64,000 nucleotides of DNA from Collinsella provencensis (GTDB taxonomy: Bacteria > Actinomycetota > Coriobacteriia > Coriobacteriales > Coriobacteriaceae), in NCBI RefSeq assembly GCF_900199705.1, contig NZ_LT904908.1, positions 1,137,096 to 1,201,095 on the forward strand. Reading direction: 5' to 3'. Of the stretch, positions 26,211-36,010 are shown in pieces (within the stretch, counting starts at the first letter, position 1; the number at the start of each line of letters is the position of its first letter). A program made the translations under genes and the position numbers. The notes beneath the pieces were generated by a model. The model ran no database searches, was not told where the DNA came from, and saw nothing but the letters and a program-made list of their open reading frames with translations.

Positions 26211-27905
26211 TTACGACAGCAGCTTGCGGCCGCTCTCCTCAATAGCGGCGACCAGCGCATCGGCAGACGCGGCATCCTCGCCCGTTGCGAAGATGTACAG
26301 CTTGATCTTGGGCTCGGTGCCGGAAGGACGCACGATTGCCTTGTTCCCGCCCTCAAGATCGAACTCGACAACGTTTGCCTTGGGCAGACCGTTGACGCAC
26401 GTCGCGTAATCGAGCACAGCCTCGACCTTCATGCCAGCAATCTCCGCAGGTGTCTCTGCACGCAGACCGGCCATGAGGTCGGCCATCTTGGCGGCACCGT
26501 CGGCACCGGGGTAGCTCAGCGAAACCGTCTTGTTGTGATAGTAGCCGTACTTCTTGTACAGCGCGCGCATGGCCTGCACCAGGTTCATGCCCTGCAGCTT
26601 GTAGTACTGAGCCATCTGGCAGATGAGCATGGAGGCGTTGACCGCGTCCTTGTCACGCACGTGGTCGCCCGAGAGGTAGCCGTAGCTCTCCTCGAAGCCG
26701 AAGATGAAGCGGTCGACCTCCCCCGCGTCGGACAGGCCCGTGATGATGTCGCCGATGTACTTGAAGCCCGTGAGGCAACGGCGCAGCTCAAAGCCGTACT
26801 CCTCGGCCAGCGCATCGACCATGGCGGAGGACACGATGGTGGTCACGACAACCTTGTTCGACAGGTCCTCGCCGCGCTCAGCACGCATCTTGCAGATGTA
26901 GTCGATCAGCAAAACGCCCATCTCGTTGCCGGTCAGCAGCGTGTAGTCGTCGCCATCGGCGCACGCCACGCCCACGCGGTCGGCATCGGGGTCGGTGGCG
27001 AGCAGCAGGTCGGGCTTGACCTCCTGACACAGCTCGATGCCCTTCTGCATGGCCTCGCGAATCTCGGGATTGGGGTACGGGCAGGTCGGGAAGTCGCCGT
27101 TGGGGTCCTTCTGCTCGGGGACGACCGTGATATCGGTCACGCCTACCTTGTTGAGCACGGTGGTAACCGGGATGAGGCCCGTGCCGTTGAGCGGCGTATA
27201 CACGAGTTTGAGGGGAGCGCCGGCAACCTGCTCATCGGTAAGGTTGCTCACGGACTTGTCCACCACGGCGTCGTAGTACGCGTCGAGCACCTCGTCGTCG
27301 ATCCACTTGACCAGGCCCTGCTCAACGGCAGCGTCAAAGTCCATGGTCTTGATGTCAGTGAACGGGTTGGCGGCATTCATGGCGGCGGAGATAGCGTCGG
27401 CGGCCTCAGACGTGATCTGGCAGCCGTCGGGGCCATAGGCCTTGTAGCCGTTGTAGGGCGCGGGGTTGTGGCTGGCCGTCATGGCAATGCCGCCGGAGCA
27501 CTTGAGATAACGCGTGGCCCAGGAGAGCGTGGGCACTGGCTCGATCTTGGGATACACATACGAAGTCACGCCGTTGGCGGCAAGAATGGCGGCCGTGGTC
27601 TTGACGAACAACTCGCCCTTGTTACGGCTGTCGCGCGCAATGGCAACAGAAGGATTCTCGAAATTCTTAACCAGATAATCGGCGAAACCCTGGGTAGCGC
27701 GACCGACCGTGTAGATGTTCATACGGTTGGTACCGGCGCCGATCGTGCCACGCAGGCCGGCAGTGCCAAAAGCCAAATCCTGGAAGAAGGCATCGGTGAT
27801 GGCGTCCTCATCGCCCGCTGCCTGCATCTCTTTGAGCTCGGCGAGTAGCTCCTCATCCTTCACATTCTCAATCCATGTGGAGAGAAGTTCATGTACGTCT
27901 GCCAT
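26211..27905 (-). CDS. pgcA: Phosphoglucomutase / phosphomannomutase
   Basis: A 564-residue alpha-D-phosphohexomutase, the size of Bacillus PgcA rather than of the shorter GlmM. Domain marks in order: GTAGLRGTIGAGTNRMN (domain 1), the phosphoserine loop MTASHNPAPYNGYK, the metal loop ATDPDADRVGV, the sugar-binding GFEESYGYLSGDHVRDKDA, and the phosphate-binding VRPSGTEPKIKLY near the end. It interconverts glucose-1-P and glucose-6-P (or the mannose forms) for cell-surface sugars and glycogen. The symbol is by size and motif similarity only. Confidence 0.92.
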   Translation of the reverse strand: MADVHELLSTWIENVKDEELLAELKEMQAAGDEDAITDAFFQDLAFGTAGLRGTIGAGTNRMNIYTVGRATQGFADYLVKNFENPSVAIARDSRNKGELFVKTTAAILAANGVTSYVYPKIEPVPTLSWATRYLKCSGGIAMTASHNPAPYNGYKAYGPDGCQITSEAADAISAAMNAANPFTDIKTMDFDAAVEQGLVKWIDDEVLDAYYDAVVDKSVSNLTDEQVAGAPLKLVYTPLNGTGLIPVTTVLNKVGVTDITVVPEQKDPNGDFPTCPYPNPEIREAMQKGIELCQEVKPDLLLATDPDADRVGVACADGDDYTLLTGNEMGVLLIDYICKMRAERGEDLSNKVVVTTIVSSAMVDALAEEYGFELRRCLTGFKYIGDIITGLSDAGEVDRFIFGFEESYGYLSGDHVRDKDAVNASMLICQMAQYYKLQGMNLVQAMRALYKKYGYYHNKTVSLSYPGADGAAKMADLMAGLRAETPAEIAGMKVEAVLDYATCVNGLPKANVVEFDLEGGNKAIVRPSGTEPKIKLYIFATGEDAASADALVAAIEESGRKLLS

Positions 27906-28019
27906 GCTTTCACCTTTCTAGTTGCCGCGCGCATCCGCGGTGCGCCCATTCACATGCGTAAGGACCGCACAGACCGGCGGTCTTGTTCAATGATACGCGT
28001 GTGCGGCCCGCTATTCCCT

Positions 28020-28230
28020 AGCTTTGCGGTAGGCGGCATTTTTGGGATGTGGAGTTGACATTGCGAGCGGAGCATGCTGCGTTCCGGTTCGCCACATCGG
28101 GATATCGCGCCCCAACACCTCGCGCCAGAATGCCACGCTTCGTCCACACACCTCGTACCGGGATGCCACGCTTCGTCCACACACCTCGGCGCCCAGCATC
28201 GAGATACTGCATCACGACATCTTGCATCAA
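28020..28230. repeat. Gap with a 33-bp tandem repeat
   Basis: The gap 27906-28435 holds no supportable gene. From 28130 a 33-bp unit starting ATGCCACGCTTCGTCCACAC is present twice in tandem (28130-28162, 28163-28195), with a decayed partial unit just before it. A TTGACG at about 28369 may belong to the promoter of the kinase gene. Confidence 0.55.
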
Positions 28231-28435
28231 GATGCTACGTTCCGACGCGCCGCCCCAGCGCCTGCCACCTGACCCCGCTCGCCAAGGGCCCTCACGGCCC
28301 CGGCGACCCCGCGCCACTGACGTTTGCCGCCCGAACCTTCACGTGAATTTTTCGAACACAGCAGTACTTGACGAACAAAAGAACTATCCTTAAGCACCGT
28401 ACGCTGGTCCATAAGTCCGCGGAAAGGAAAATCGC

Positions 28436-29302
28436 ATGACCAACCTGTATTCACGCCACGGCGCGTATATCCCGCGCGTGGCAGCCGTGCACGACATGTG
28501 CGGCTACGGCAAATGCTCACTTGGCGTTGCCATCCCCGTCCTCAGCGCCGCCGGCATCGATGTGTGCCCCGTGCCAACAGCGCTTTTTAGCGCCCACACC
28601 AAATTCCCCGTCTTCTACATGCACGACACCACCGAGATTCTCATGCCGTATCTCGACGCTTGGAAGCAAGAGGGCATCAAACTCGATGGCGTTTACTCGG
28701 GATTCCTCGGCTCCGCCGAACAGGTTGCCGTAATCCAGCGCCTTTATCGCGAATACCCCAATGCCCTGCGCATCGTCGACCCCGTCATGGGCGACGGCGG
28801 CGTTCAGTACCCCACCTACACCGACGAGCTGTGCCAGGCCATGGCAGGCCTGGTAGAGGGTGCCGACGTACTCACTCCCAACCTCACCGAAGCATCCATC
28901 CTCACGGGTATCGCCTATGAGGGGCAGGACGTTGACGCCGCGTTTATCCAGAAGAACATGGATGCGCTGCTCGGCATGGGTGCAAAAACGGTCGTCCTCA
29001 AGGGTGTCGTGCACGAGGGTGAGAGCATCATTCGCAACTATATCGCCAGCACTGAGGGCAACGGTACAGTGGAGGAGGTCTCCAGCGAGCTGCTGCCGTA
29101 CATGCTGCATGGTACGGGCGACTTGTTTGCCAGCGCTCTGACCGCGGCAATCTACACCGGTCGCAGCACGCGTGAGGCGGTCGAATTCGCTGGTGAACTG
29201 GTGCGCGACGCCATGATCGTCACCCGCGAGCAGCCCGATTTCGAGATGCGCGGCGTTTCGTTTGAGCCCACGCTCGGCAAGGTCACTGCGCTGCTCGGAT
29301 AA
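28436..29302 (+). CDS. Pyridoxamine/pyridoxal kinase
   Basis: A 288-residue PfkB/ribokinase-fold kinase of the pyridoxal kinase type, phosphorylating B6 vitamers for PLP salvage. Marks: VAAVHDMCGYGKCSL at the start, the substrate stretch PVPTALFSAHTKFP, IVDPVMGDGG, ADVLTPNLTEASIL, and the catalytic GTGD in MLHGTGDLFASAL. Start has AAAGGAAA seven bases upstream. Pyridoxamine specificity is the usual annotation for relatives; sequence alone does not prove it. Confidence 0.88.
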   Translation: MTNLYSRHGAYIPRVAAVHDMCGYGKCSLGVAIPVLSAAGIDVCPVPTALFSAHTKFPVFYMHDTTEILMPYLDAWKQEGIKLDGVYSGFLGSAEQVAVIQRLYREYPNALRIVDPVMGDGGVQYPTYTDELCQAMAGLVEGADVLTPNLTEASILTGIAYEGQDVDAAFIQKNMDALLGMGAKTVVLKGVVHEGESIIRNYIASTEGNGTVEEVSSELLPYMLHGTGDLFASALTAAIYTGRSTREAVEFAGELVRDAMIVTREQPDFEMRGVSFEPTLGKVTALLG

Positions 29303-29635
29303 CGGAGTTTCGAGGCAAACACCTGAGGCGCTTTGGTTGCCATTGCGCTCAGTACGGGGCTGACATGAGCTTTCTCGCTGTTCCTCGCCGTTTCACGGCT
29401 GTGGAATCGCTTGAAAGCGAGCGTCCGCCCCTTTTGTGTTGGCCGCCCCAACCGACAGCCATTATTAGGGTTTCACGCTCGGACCAGTCCATTTTATTCA
29501 CGAACCACCATGCATTAACGGCGAGCATACGGGCGCATGCGGAGCCCGCCCCTTTTTTGCATGGGCTGCCGTCGTCCGTGGCCATGTGATACCACTCATC
29601 GCCGATCCGCCCCTATGCACGGGTCCCAGTTTTAC

Positions 29636-29784
29636 AAACTTTCGATATTCGGAAGGTAAGTTGGACAAGGCAAAGTACACTGCACTTTGATAAAGTGCTT
29701 ACCTGCAGGAACGGCACCGTATTTCTAGAGAAAACCACCGTCTACTCGGCGAGTCAGTTTTAACCTTCCGAATATCGAAAGTTT
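29636..29784. repeat. Palindromic element C (149 bp)
   Basis: A perfect 22-bp terminal inverted repeat with left arm AAACTTTCGATATTCGGAAG (plus GT), 29636-29657 and 29763-29784. Read on the minus strand it carries GAGTAGAC (29740-29747) and GCAGGTA (29700-29706), 33 nt apart rather than 22-23. The arms are unrelated to types A and B. An extra small stem GCACTTTGATAAAGTGC lies inside. Confidence 0.88.
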
Positions 29785-29833
29785 TATAGCAAACCGCCTT
29801 TGAATGCGCCCCGCGCGCGCCCTACTCGGCCTT

Positions 29834-30673
29834 CTACTCGGCTGCCGTGACCGTCGCCCCGCGCTCTTGTTCGACCAGCGCTCTCTCCTCATCGATTTCA
29901 CCCTGGGTCACACCGGGATCTTCGGCGATGGAACTCACCGAATTGACCTGTTTTTGAATATCCTCAGCCAAATCGTCGTCCATGCCGATAATCTTGAGCT
30001 CCCAGTCGATGTTGGAGGCCGTATCGGACTGCGACTTGGTCCACACGAACGTCAGCATTGCACGACGCGTCCCATGAGCGGGGAAAAAGCCGAAAAGGCG
30101 ATCGGTCTGAATGGCGCCCTTGTCGTCAACGAGCGCGTACACGTTGTATTCCACACGGCTAATCTTCTCGTTGAGCAACGCGTTGGTGGCAAGCGCACTC
30201 GCCTGAATCTGTGAGTTGGAAAGCAGCTCGAGCTCATTTGCCGAATCCGTATCAACCACGGAAACCTCGATAACGCCCGTCTTCTCGCTCGCCTCATCAA
30301 CCGTAAAATCGCTTGGGAACTGCGTAAAGCCGTTACCCCACTCAACACCCGACTCCATGGCATGCGCGACGGTCTCAACATTGGCGCGATCGGACAAGTT
30401 CGCCGTGTTCAAACGGCGGCTCACGCCATACACGATCTGCATGCCCAGCACGAAGACGAACACGCCCACAATCACGAAAACGGCCGTACGCGAAATGGTT
30501 TTGGCAACCTGCGAGCCCGAAGGATCCTGCTCGGAAAGGGGGTCGATGGCGGAATGCGTCTCGCGCGTGCGTTTATCGAGCGACTTCCAATTGGGATCGA
30601 GCACGCCGGAGGCATCGAGCTGCGAGAAGAGCTCTTCCGCTTCTTCAGGAGTCATGTTCTGCTTCTTTGCCAT
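29834..30673 (-). CDS. Membrane protein of unknown function
   Basis: 279 residues: a cytosolic N-terminus (TPEEAEELFSQLDASGVLDP), one membrane helix (about 62-83, AVFVIVGVFVFVLGMQIVYG), and an outside domain of about 190 residues ending in an acidic tail. I do not recognise the outer domain. It is third in the Nudix-ABC exporter operon: its ATG lies two bases after the ABC stop, and its ribosome site AGGTAGGA lies inside the ABC gene. Coupling suggests it serves the exporter or its envelope process. Confidence 0.75.
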   Translation of the reverse strand: MAKKQNMTPEEAEELFSQLDASGVLDPNWKSLDKRTRETHSAIDPLSEQDPSGSQVAKTISRTAVFVIVGVFVFVLGMQIVYGVSRRLNTANLSDRANVETVAHAMESGVEWGNGFTQFPSDFTVDEASEKTGVIEVSVVDTDSANELELLSNSQIQASALATNALLNEKISRVEYNVYALVDDKGAIQTDRLFGFFPAHGTRRAMLTFVWTKSQSDTASNIDWELKIIGMDDDLAEDIQKQVNSVSSIAEDPGVTQGEIDEERALVEQERGATVTAAE

Positions 30674-30675
30674 TC

Positions 30676-32451
30676 CTACCTCACGTCGCGGGCGCGCGCC
30701 CCTTCAAACTGCATTCGATAGTAACGGGCATACGTGCCACCACGCTCGAGAAGCTCCTCGTGAGTACCGCGCTCCACAACGCGACCACGCTCGACGGTTG
30801 CGATTTCGTCGGCGTTTTTTATGGTGGAAAGGCGATGCGCGATGATAATCGTGGTGCGATCGGCGGCCAAGCGTTCGAGCGACTCCTGGACAGCCTCCTC
30901 GCTTTCGTTATCCAACGCCGAGGTCGCCTCATCCAAGATGAGAATCGCCGGGTTCTTGAGGAACACGCGGGCGATGGCAACGCGCTGCTTCTGACCTCCG
31001 GAAAGACGGCCGCCGCGCTCACCCACCACAGTATCGTAGCCCTCGGGCAGCGAGGCGATAAACTCGTGGATGTTTGCCTTGCGAGCCGCGTCCTCGATCT
31101 CGGCATCGCTTGCTCCGGGACGACCATAGGCGATGTTATCGCGCAGCGTGCCGTCGAACAGGTACACGTCCTGCTGCACCAGGCCGATGGCGCGGCGCAG
31201 GCCCTCCTGCGTCACGTCGCGCACATCCTGACCGTCGATGGAAATCGAACCGGCGTTGATGTCGTAAAAGCGCGGAAGTAGCGAGCACGTGGTCGATTTG
31301 CCACCGCCCGAAGGCCCGACCAGCGCAATCGTCTCGCCTGGATGAATGGAAAGGTTCAAGTGATCGATCACCGGCCGCTCGGACACCTTTCCGTCCTCGC
31401 CGATCTCGGCATCGGGATAGGAGAAGCACACGTCACGGTACTCGATGGCGCCCTTGGTTACCTGCAGGTCGCACGCATCGGGTTTGTCCTGGATATCGGG
31501 GGCCGTAGCGAGCACCTCGTCCATACGCCTAAATCCGGCGATAGCCTTTTGGAACATCTCCGTGGAGTTGACAAGCGTCTCGATGGGGCCGGTGAACAGG
31601 CTGATGTAAAGCGCGAACGTCGCCATGTCGACGGCGGACAGCTCACCTTGCGCCACCAGCAGCCCGCCCAGCACAATGATGGTGATGTAATGTGCGGCGG
31701 TCATGATGGCGCTCGTCGCCTGGTAGCCGCCCATCACGGTGTACTGCTCGATCTTGGAGGCAAGGTAGCGGCCGTTCGCCACGCGGAACTTCGCACGCTC
31801 GGTTTCCTCATTGGCAAAGGACTTCACCACGCGGATACCGGCAAACGAATCTTGGAGCTGCGAGTTTACTTCCGAGATCTTCTTGCGGTTGTCGGCGAAC
31901 ACCGCGCGCATGTGAAGGTTCTGGCGCACCATGATGCTCACGAACACCACGGTCACCAGCGTGAGCGCACCCGCCAGCACCGGCGAGATGGTGAAAAGGA
32001 TGACCAACGCGCCGATGATCTTGATTCCACAGATGATGATCCACTCGGGCAGGTGATGCGCGCCCTCGCTGATGTCAAACAGGTCGTTTACCACGCGGCT
32101 CATCATGTCGCCGGAGTTGTGCGCGTCAAAATACGCGAAGCAGAACCGCTCGTACTGGTCGAACAGGTCCTCGCGCATGCGCGACTCCATGCGGGCACCC
32201 ATAACGTGGCCCTGAGCCGCCACAAAGTACACGCACGCCGTACGGATGAGGTACAAGCCCACAAGGCCCAGGGCCAGGTACGTGAGCGAACCCATGATGG
32301 CTTCGGCGCCCTCGGTGAACAGGCCGCCCGTCAGCTCGCGCAAAATGACTGGGAATGCCAAGTCAATCCCCGCGTACGTGAGCGCGCAGAGCGTATCGGC
32401 AATAAACCATCCCTTTTCAGGTCCGTAATATGAGAGAAAACGACGCAGCAT
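30676..32451 (-). CDS. ABC exporter with fused membrane and ATPase domains
   Basis: A 591-residue half-transporter of the MsbA/BmrA type; it should act as a dimer. Six membrane helices lie in about 1-310; the ATPase follows with Walker A GPSGGGKSTTCSLLPRF, the signature LSGGQKQRVAIARVF, Walker B ILILDEATSALDNE, and the switch His in IIIAHRLSTI. Start at 32451 lies two bases past the Nudix stop; a GTG at 32481 is an alternative. The transported compound is unknown. Confidence 0.9.
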   Translation of the reverse strand: MLRRFLSYYGPEKGWFIADTLCALTYAGIDLAFPVILRELTGGLFTEGAEAIMGSLTYLALGLVGLYLIRTACVYFVAAQGHVMGARMESRMREDLFDQYERFCFAYFDAHNSGDMMSRVVNDLFDISEGAHHLPEWIIICGIKIIGALVILFTISPVLAGALTLVTVVFVSIMVRQNLHMRAVFADNRKKISEVNSQLQDSFAGIRVVKSFANEETERAKFRVANGRYLASKIEQYTVMGGYQATSAIMTAAHYITIIVLGGLLVAQGELSAVDMATFALYISLFTGPIETLVNSTEMFQKAIAGFRRMDEVLATAPDIQDKPDACDLQVTKGAIEYRDVCFSYPDAEIGEDGKVSERPVIDHLNLSIHPGETIALVGPSGGGKSTTCSLLPRFYDINAGSISIDGQDVRDVTQEGLRRAIGLVQQDVYLFDGTLRDNIAYGRPGASDAEIEDAARKANIHEFIASLPEGYDTVVGERGGRLSGGQKQRVAIARVFLKNPAILILDEATSALDNESEEAVQESLERLAADRTTIIIAHRLSTIKNADEIATVERGRVVERGTHEELLERGGTYARYYRMQFEGARARDVR

Positions 32452-32453
32452 AC

Positions 32454-33107
32454 CTAGAGCCTTCGCGCTACGGCGTCGCACGCAAGCGCGCCGATAACCG
32501 TCTTCGAGTCTTGAATCTTTCCGTCGAGCACGGCGTCGATGAGCTCATGCAGTGGAACGAGATCCACGTTGACGAACTCATCGTCGTCGGGGTTGGCGCC
32601 CACGAACGTCAGGCCCGTCGCCATGTAGATGTGAATGAGCTCATCGCAATACCCGGGGCTCGGAACGATGCTGGTGAGCAAGTTGATGCGACCCGCTTTG
32701 AAGCCCGTCTCCTCAAGCAGCTCGCGACGTGCGCAATCCTCCGGGTCCTCGCCCAAATCGAGCTTGCCGGCAGGAATCTCCACGGTCACGCGATCGATGG
32801 CCGTACGGTACTGACGCACCAGCACAATCTTGCCGGTTTCGGTGAGGGCGACGACCGCCGAAGCGCCGGGGTGGCGGACGATGTCGCGTCCGGTGTGACG
32901 GCCGTTGGGCAACTCGACCTCGAGCGTGCGAACATCGAGCATCTTGCCACGCCAAGCTTGGTCTTCGGAGAGAATGCGCTCGTGCAGGCCGGCATCGCGG
33001 GGGTCGTCATCGCCCAAAACAAGTTGCGTCTCAGGGTCCTCGACGTCTTCGTCTCGGTCCTCGATGACCTCGGCCTCAAGCTCCTCGCTGTAGGTGTCGT
33101 TATCCAT
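32454..33107 (-). CDS. Nudix hydrolase, ADP-ribose pyrophosphatase-like
   Basis: A 217-residue Nudix enzyme. The Nudix box lies in GEDPEDCARRELLEETGF (GX5EX7REUXEEXGU spacing holds when read from the Gly of AGKLD). VRQYRTAIDRVTVEIPAGKL before it and the PSPGYCDELIHIYMATGL stretch after it are typical of ADP-ribose pyrophosphatases. The first 60 residues are acidic and not part of the fold. Start at 33107 with GAGGGG upstream. First gene of the operon with the ABC exporter. Confidence 0.88.
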   Translation of the reverse strand: MDNDTYSEELEAEVIEDRDEDVEDPETQLVLGDDDPRDAGLHERILSEDQAWRGKMLDVRTLEVELPNGRHTGRDIVRHPGASAVVALTETGKIVLVRQYRTAIDRVTVEIPAGKLDLGEDPEDCARRELLEETGFKAGRINLLTSIVPSPGYCDELIHIYMATGLTFVGANPDDDEFVNVDLVPLHELIDAVLDGKIQDSKTVIGALACDAVARRL

Positions 33108-33241
33108 TGCCGTTTCACCCCTCAAAACAAGTTGCATGCCCAGAGCCAGGCTCCGAACATGCAACATAGCCGTTAGCTCCCACGTGCGCATTTGCCGTTA
33201 ACCGGCATGTTTACCGCACGTCAAGAGCACTGTTGTTCGAA

Positions 33242-34549
33242 TTACGCGTCCCAACCCGCGCGTCCGCGCAGGGCGCGCAGGCCGATGTCGTGACGCAGGG
33301 TCTTACCCTCAAACTGAATCTCCTCGCAGGCGGCGTAGGACAAATCGCGTGCGGCCTCGAACGTCTCGCCCAGCGCGGTCACGTTGATCACGCGACCACC
33401 GGCAGTGACGAGCTCGCCCTCGTCGGTCATGGCGGTGCCGGCGTGGTACACCGTCACGTTCTCCATGGCCTCGGCATCCTCGATACCCGTGATGACCTTG
33501 CCCTTCTCGTACGAACCGGGATAGCCGGCGGAGGTGAGCACCACCGAAACCGCCCATTCGTCGCGCCAGGACAGCTCGATCTCGTCCAGATGCTGCTCAG
33601 CGCACGCGAGCATGACCTCAACCAAGTCGTTCTCAAGGCGCGGCAGGATAACCTGGGTCTCGGGATCACCAAAACGGGCGTTGAACTCGAGCACCTTGGG
33701 GCCGTTGGCCGTGAGCATGAAGCCACCATAGAGGCAGCCACGATAGTCGATGCCCTCAGCGCGAAGCTGAGCCACCGTCTGATCCATAACGGCGCACATC
33801 GCCGCATGCTCCTCGTCGGTCACGATGGGCACCGGGCTGTACACGCCCATGCCACCCGTGTTGGGGCCCTTGTCGCCCTCGAGCGCGCGCTTGTGATCCT
33901 GGGAGGTCGCCATAGGACGCACGGTCACGCCGTCGGTAAACGCAAGCAGCGAGCACTCGGGACCAACGAGCATCTCCTCGATGACCACGGTATTGCCCGC
34001 CTCGCCAAACGCGCCGTCGAAGCACTCGCGCACGGCCTCCTCGGCCTGCTCGAGCTCGGTAGCCACGATGACGCCCTTGCCCGCTGCAAGACCGTCGGCT
34101 TTCACCACAAGCGGAGCGCCCTGCTCGCGCACATATGCGAGCGCGGAAACCTCATCGGTAAAGGAGCCATAGGCAGCCGTGGGGATGCCAGCGCGATCCA
34201 TGAGCTGCTTGGAGAACAGCTTGGAACCCTCCATCTGCGCACCCTCGGCACCCGGGCCAAAGCACGGGATACCCGCCTCGCGTACAGCGTCGGCAACGCC
34301 GGCGACGAGCGGGGCCTCGGGGCCGATCACCACCAAGCCACAGCCGGTCTCGCGCGCAAAATCGGCAACAGCCACGGGATCGTTGGCGTCAAGCGCGACG
34401 TTTTCGCCCACGGCGAGCGTTCCGCCGTTGCCCGGGGCGATGTACAGCGCGCCGCAATGCGGAGAAGCGGCAAGCTTGACGGCGAGCGCGTGCTCGCGAC
34501 CGCCGCTGCCGAGCAGCAGGATGTCAATGGGGTTCTCAAGTGCGCTCAT
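33242..34549 (-). CDS. purD: Phosphoribosylamine-glycine ligase PurD
   Basis: A 435-residue ATP-grasp ligase (GAR synthetase), second step of purine synthesis. Marks: [17 protein letters not shown] at the N-terminus, [33 protein letters not shown] (ATP loop), [20 protein letters not shown], and [19 protein letters not shown]. Start at 34549 follows GAGGAGGAC. It begins about 20 nt past the purA stop, so purA-purD probably share a transcript. Confidence 0.95.
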   Translation of the reverse strand: MSALENPIDILLLGSGGREHALAVKLAASPHCGALYIAPGNGGTLAVGENVALDANDPVAVADFARETGCGLVVIGPEAPLVAGVADAVREAGIPCFGPGAEGAQMEGSKLFSKQLMDRAGIPTAAYGSFTDEVSALAYVREQGAPLVVKADGLAAGKGVIVATELEQAEEAVRECFDGAFGEAGNTVVIEEMLVGPECSLLAFTDGVTVRPMATSQDHKRALEGDKGPNTGGMGVYSPVPIVTDEEHAAMCAVMDQTVAQLRAEGIDYRGCLYGGFMLTANGPKVLEFNARFGDPETQVILPRLENDLVEVMLACAEQHLDEIELSWRDEWAVSVVLTSAGYPGSYEKGKVITGIEDAEAMENVTVYHAGTAMTDEGELVTAGGRVINVTALGETFEAARDLSYAACEEIQFEGKTLRHDIGLRALRGRAGWDA

Positions 34550-34569
34550 GCGTCCTCCTCGATACAACG

Positions 34570-35862
34570 CTACTTATCCCACGAGCGAACGATGGTCTGC
34601 TCGCGATCGGGTCCAACCGAAACGAACGAGATCTTGCATCCGGCGAGATTCTCGATATAGGCAACGTAGTCCTTTGCATTTTGCGGCAGCTCGTCGAACG
34701 TACGGCAGTCGGAGATGTCGCACTTCCAGCCAGGCAGCTCCTCATACACGGGAACCGCGTTGGCAAAAGCAGTCATGTGCTCGGGCACCGTGGTGTAGCG
34801 CACGCCGTCGCAATCGTAAGCAACGCACACCTTGATGGTGTCGAACTCGCCCAGCACGTCGAGCTTGGTGAGCGCGATGTCGGTCAGGCCGTTCACGCGC
34901 GTGGAGAAGCGGGCGATCGGGCCGTCGAACCAACCGCAGCGACGACGACGGCCGGTGGTCACGCCATACTCATGACCGACCTCGGTGAGGGTGTGGCCAG
35001 CCTCGTTCGTCTCGTAGTCGAGCTCGGTAGGCATGGGGCCGGAGCCGACGCGCGTGATGTAGGCCTTCATGATGCCCAGCACACGGTCGATGTTCTTCAT
35101 ACCCACGCCAGAGCCGGTAACGGCTCCGCCCGCGGTGCAGTTGGAAGAGGTCACGAACGGGTACGTACCGTGGTCGATATCGAGCAGTGTTGCCTGAGCA
35201 CCCTCGAACAGGATCTTCTTCCCCTCGTCGATAAGGTCGTTGAGTAGGAGGCTCGACTCGCAGATATAGGGGCGCAGGCGCTCGGCCATGGGCAGGTAGG
35301 TTTCGCAAATCTGATCGACCGTATAGGTGGGCAGGCCGAAGAGGCGGTCGAGCTGCGGGTTGACGCGCTCGAGGGCGGCGTCGAGCCTGGCGCGGAACGT
35401 TTCCTCGTCGAGCATGTCCTGCATGCGCAGACCGATGCGAGCCATCTTGTCCTGATAGCACGGACCGATGCCGCGCTTGGTGGTGCCGATGTTGTTCGCA
35501 CCCAGCAGCTCCTCGAAGGCGCCGTCGAGGTCGATGTGATACGGCATGATGATGTGTGCGTTGCCGGAAACCTTGAGGTTGGCGGTGGAGATGCCATCTG
35601 CCTCGAACATGTCGATTTCCTCGAGCAGCACGGCGGGATTCACCACGCAACCGTTGCCGATAACCGAGATGCAATCGGGATACATGATGCCCGAGGGCAC
35701 CTGATGCAAACCGTATTTTTTGTCACCCAACACGATGGTATGGCCGGCATTGTTTCCGCCCTGGTAGCGAACAACGCAATCGAACTCAGAAGCGATCAAG
35801 TCGCAAATCTTACCTTTGCCCTCGTCGCCCCATTGGGTTCCCACCAGCACTGTAGACGGCAT
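34570..35862 (-). CDS. purA: Adenylosuccinate synthetase PurA
   Basis: A 430-residue GTP-dependent enzyme joining IMP and aspartate toward AMP. Marks: [17 protein letters not shown] (GTP loop with the catalytic Asp), [16 protein letters not shown] (catalytic His), [17 protein letters not shown] (IMP loop), [20 protein letters not shown], and [14 protein letters not shown]. Start at 35862 has GGAG upstream; the longer frame lacks family sequence. Confidence 0.96.
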   Translation of the reverse strand: MPSTVLVGTQWGDEGKGKICDLIASEFDCVVRYQGGNNAGHTIVLGDKKYGLHQVPSGIMYPDCISVIGNGCVVNPAVLLEEIDMFEADGISTANLKVSGNAHIIMPYHIDLDGAFEELLGANNIGTTKRGIGPCYQDKMARIGLRMQDMLDEETFRARLDAALERVNPQLDRLFGLPTYTVDQICETYLPMAERLRPYICESSLLLNDLIDEGKKILFEGAQATLLDIDHGTYPFVTSSNCTAGGAVTGSGVGMKNIDRVLGIMKAYITRVGSGPMPTELDYETNEAGHTLTEVGHEYGVTTGRRRRCGWFDGPIARFSTRVNGLTDIALTKLDVLGEFDTIKVCVAYDCDGVRYTTVPEHMTAFANAVPVYEELPGWKCDISDCRTFDELPQNAKDYVAYIENLAGCKISFVSVGPDREQTIVRSWDK

Positions 35863-36010
35863 GATTACTCCATTTCCGTGCACGCGGACCCTGTGCCCGC
35901 GCGGATTTTGAGCTGTGCCGGATTGTTCCGGCACATGGCGGCAACGCGCCAACATTCACATTATAGACAGCTCTGCGTGCGGCGCGTAGTCCGCACGCAG
36001 TTCAACACCG

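Noticed and set aside
28130-28195. Possible CRISPR-like repeats
   Set aside because: Only two adjacent 33-bp units without spacers and no cas genes; a plain tandem repeat. No CRISPR array is present in the window.
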